Shown in pieces: positions 8,395-10,265 of a stretch of 10,265 nt of DNA; position 1 is the stretch's first letter; each line of letters opens with the position of its first letter. The notes under the pieces are model-generated. The model did no database searches. It had not been told where the DNA came from and saw nothing but the letters and a program-made list of their open reading frames with translations. The DNA lies in NCBI GenBank assembly GCA_029747585.1, contig JAPEVF010001394.1, positions 1 through 10,265 of the forward strand, read 5' to 3'. Source of the DNA: Pleurotus djamor. Its lineage: Eukaryota > Basidiomycota > Agaricomycetes > Agaricales > Pleurotaceae. Position numbers and translations under genes: made by a program.

Positions 8395-9978
8395 ATGTAT
8401 TTTGATTCGCACACCTCTGGAGCGTCGTCGTCCAGTTCGAGCCGCACGTTGTCGAGGAGGCGGGAGGAGGGCGTGGATGGCCCTGTGAGCAAGCGTGCTA
8501 AACTGGACCACGGCTTGTCTCGGTTTGTCAACATGACACCATCTGCCGCTGCCTCATTGATGCCTGTCTCCCCATCTGCCTCTGGCTCCAGTGCCACTTC
8601 CACCCAAACCAGCGACCTCACGCGCGACGAGGACATAGATAATGTGTCTGCAATGCTACGAACTTCAACCACATCACTATCTTTGACCGAGATGAAGAGA
8701 GACCTGACGTATTACATGGATGACGGCAGCTGTGTTTTGCTGATTGAGGACACTTTATTCAATGTACGTGTCCTGCGCAACTTTCATTGTCCCTTGAGCT
8801 TCAGCTGTGCGTAGGTTCATCGATCCATGCTGGCCCGAGATAATTCGTCCTTTGTCGCAATGTTCAGTTTACCGCAGGGCGACAATATGGCAGAGGGTGC
8901 ATCCGACACCAACCCCATTGTACTCGTGGGGGAAACACCTGAAGAGTTCAGGCATTTTCTTTGGGCCCTCTACGCACTGTGAGCCTTGTCATCTGTCAGC
9001 GCCCGCCCCCGCGCTCACCCGAAGCCTGCTAGTCCACACGAACTCCGGGTCGTCAATTCTCCAAGCGCTGACCTCAACCAACTGATCGCTATCGCTCGTG
9101 TGGCCAACAAATACTCCTTCAAATCACTCGAGACCTGGGCTCTCGACGCGATACAAGAATATGTCAACCGGAAGCCCTCGCCGATCATCAACTCCAGTCC
9201 TTCTGTCTACCTCTTTCTCCCCCTCGGAAGCAACGCCCCCAACTCGCTCCCGACCACCCCAAACGCCGAGACTACATCCCAACTAACACGGCTAATCCGA
9301 CTAGCGCAGATGTGCACGCACGAGAAGCTTTTGAACACAATGGTCACCCTGTTGAAGCAGCTCATGTCTTCTTCGGTTCAGTATGCTTATCTTGCGATGA
9401 CGCTAGCGGACGAGCTGGACCTCAGAGAGTTGAAAGGGCCCGCGTACTTGGAGGTGATGCACAAGGCCATGCTCGTCAGCAAGATCCCTGTGGAACTCCC
9501 AGCCAAACCAAAGTCAGCTCACCAACAAACGGTTCCAAATGGGGAGGCCTCAACGACTAATCCCGCCGTCGACGCTAGTCATGATGATACCGATAGTCTG
9601 GTCCTAAACCCATCCCAGCAGCTCCGTCTGCTATCAGGGTACTACCGTCTATCCCGTCTTTGGGAGGACCTGCGACACACACCTCCGGCCTTCGACCATG
9701 CTCCTGCATGTGGTGCAACATGGCATCAACATGGGTGCACACAGTCGTGGCTCGAGTTTTGGAAGGAGAAGACGAGAGGCGACGCCGTGCTGGCTATCGG
9801 ACTTGCGGACATACTTGGACGGATGCGACAAGTGCAGAAGGAGTTCGATCGCTGGGGGAGTGCCACCTATATGCACCATGACTGTAGGAATTCAGCACGC
9901 AAGAGCATACAAGAGCTTATCAAGGGCGTCGAGGATGCATTGCCCGAATACTTTTCTGATGCGCCCGCTGCTTTTTGA
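8395..9978 (+). CDS. BTB/POZ domain protein with N-terminal nuclear localisation motif (3 exons, 492 aa)
   Basis: Exons: 8395-8763, 8815-8978, 9033-9978. Residues 1-100 are Ser-rich and low complexity, with a basic bipartite stretch RRREEGVDGPVSKRAKLD (21-38). Its PVSKRAKLD part resembles the c-Myc nuclear signal PAAKRVKLD. A BTB/POZ fold follows (about 103-230): DLTYYMDDGSCVLLIEDTLFN, VHRSMLARDNSSFVAMFS, then TPEEFRHFLWALYALP and DLNQLIAIARVANKYSFKSL. These match the A1/B1/B2 core, the helix bearing the H-x-x-ML pattern, and the later helices. BTB domains dimerise and recruit partners such as Cul3. The C-terminal half is helical and holds a Cys/His-rich patch (ACGATWHQHGCTQSW, later YMHHDC) that might bind metal. 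This is a common Agaricomycete architecture with mostly unknown function. The second acceptor is set at 9032: the nearer AG at 8999 would leave a 21-nt intron. The TGA lies 18 bp from the convergent gene. Confidence 0.85.
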
Positions 9979-9996
9979 CTGTAATGTATTGTTTAT
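9979..9996. other. 18-bp gap between convergent stop codons
   Basis: The TGA of the BTB gene (9976-9978) and the TAA of the minus-strand gene (9997-9999 on plus) are 18 bp apart. Both 3' UTRs must therefore overlap the opposite gene. The AT-rich TTTATTTATTTA around 9992-10003 reads AATAAA-like on the minus strand at the end of that gene. Confidence 0.7.
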
Positions 9997-10265
9997 TTAT
10001 TTATGCACGTCGTAGCCATTTGCTTTGTTATCGAGGTCGCCGGTGACGAGAAGCATGCCCTCTGGGTTATCTGTTGGAAGAGGATTTGAAGTTATCAACC
10101 AAGGGCCGTCGGTGACAGGCGTGTCGGGCGAGATATTCGAGTTCATCAAACTTCGCATTATGGTGTCAATGTCGTTGGACGAAGGCTGAGGCTCGAATCC
10201 GACTTGTGAGCCACGCAAAAGCGTGCGATCGACCAGCTCGTCGTCGATAACCTCGGCAACTTTCC
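9997..10265 (-). CDS. C-terminal end of an unrecognised protein (5' part beyond window)
   Basis: On the minus strand the frame is open from the window edge (first full codon at 10263) to TAA at 9997-9999, giving 88 residues. It starts KVAEVIDDELVDRTLLRG and ends GDLDNKANGYDVHK. There is no ATG near the edge that would make a start, so this is the 3' part of a longer gene. The segment is polar and acidic, with no membrane helix, Cys pattern or motif I can name. Codon use and the lack of stops look like real coding sequence, and the convergent spacing fits a gene end. An upstream intron boundary near the edge cannot be excluded. Confidence 0.5.
   Translation of the reverse strand, partial: KVAEVIDDELVDRTLLRGSQVGFEPQPSSNDIDTIMRSLMNSNISPDTPVTDGPWLITSNPLPTDNPEGMLLVTGDLDNKANGYDVHK

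Noticed and set aside
8313..8672. 119-codon antisense open frame in the BTB gene
   Set aside because: Fully explained as the shadow of the Ser-rich coding exon on the plus strand; no motif of its own.

Overview
The window reads as nuclear DNA of a filamentous basidiomycete, most likely an Agaricomycete. Genes are dense and cut by many short GT-AG introns, mostly 46-75 bp. Many of these introns carry CTRAY-type branch sites, and spacing between genes is tight. I see no bacterial or viral genes, no CRISPR array, no tRNA or rRNA and no transposon.

Layout: (1) 3-635 (+), the 3' end of a gene for a single-pass membrane protein with a Ser/Gly-rich outer part and a polar cytosolic tail. (2) 636-1637, about 1 kb of pyrimidine-rich non-coding DNA holding the 3' flank of that gene and the probable promoter of the next. 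(3) 1638-4889 (+), a nine-exon gene for a 788-residue helical protein ending in the peroxisomal tripeptide SRL; I propose a Pex8-like peroxin. (4) 4890-5454, an intergenic region with several short perfect inverted repeats and a three-copy heptamer. (5) 5455-8264 (+), a 19-exon gene for a 584-residue 4-coumarate-CoA-ligase-like acyl-CoA synthetase ending in AKL, also a peroxisomal signal. (6) 8395-9978 (+), a three-exon gene for a 492-residue BTB/POZ protein with a basic, Myc-like nuclear localisation motif. (7) 9997-10265 (-), the 3' end of an unrecognised convergent gene.

The clearest biological theme is that two neighbouring genes, one probably for peroxisomal import and one for acid activation, both encode proteins with C-terminal PTS1 signals. 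The exon models were assembled by hand: splice phases are consistent throughout and each join keeps the frame open. The synthetase model restores all the expected adenylation motifs in order. The membrane, BTB and minus-strand proteins have no evident link to the peroxisomal pair. I found no convincing new multi-gene system. The most unusual items are the peroxisomal pair, the extreme fragmentation of the synthetase gene (exons as short as 15 nt), and the repeat cluster between the two peroxisomal genes.
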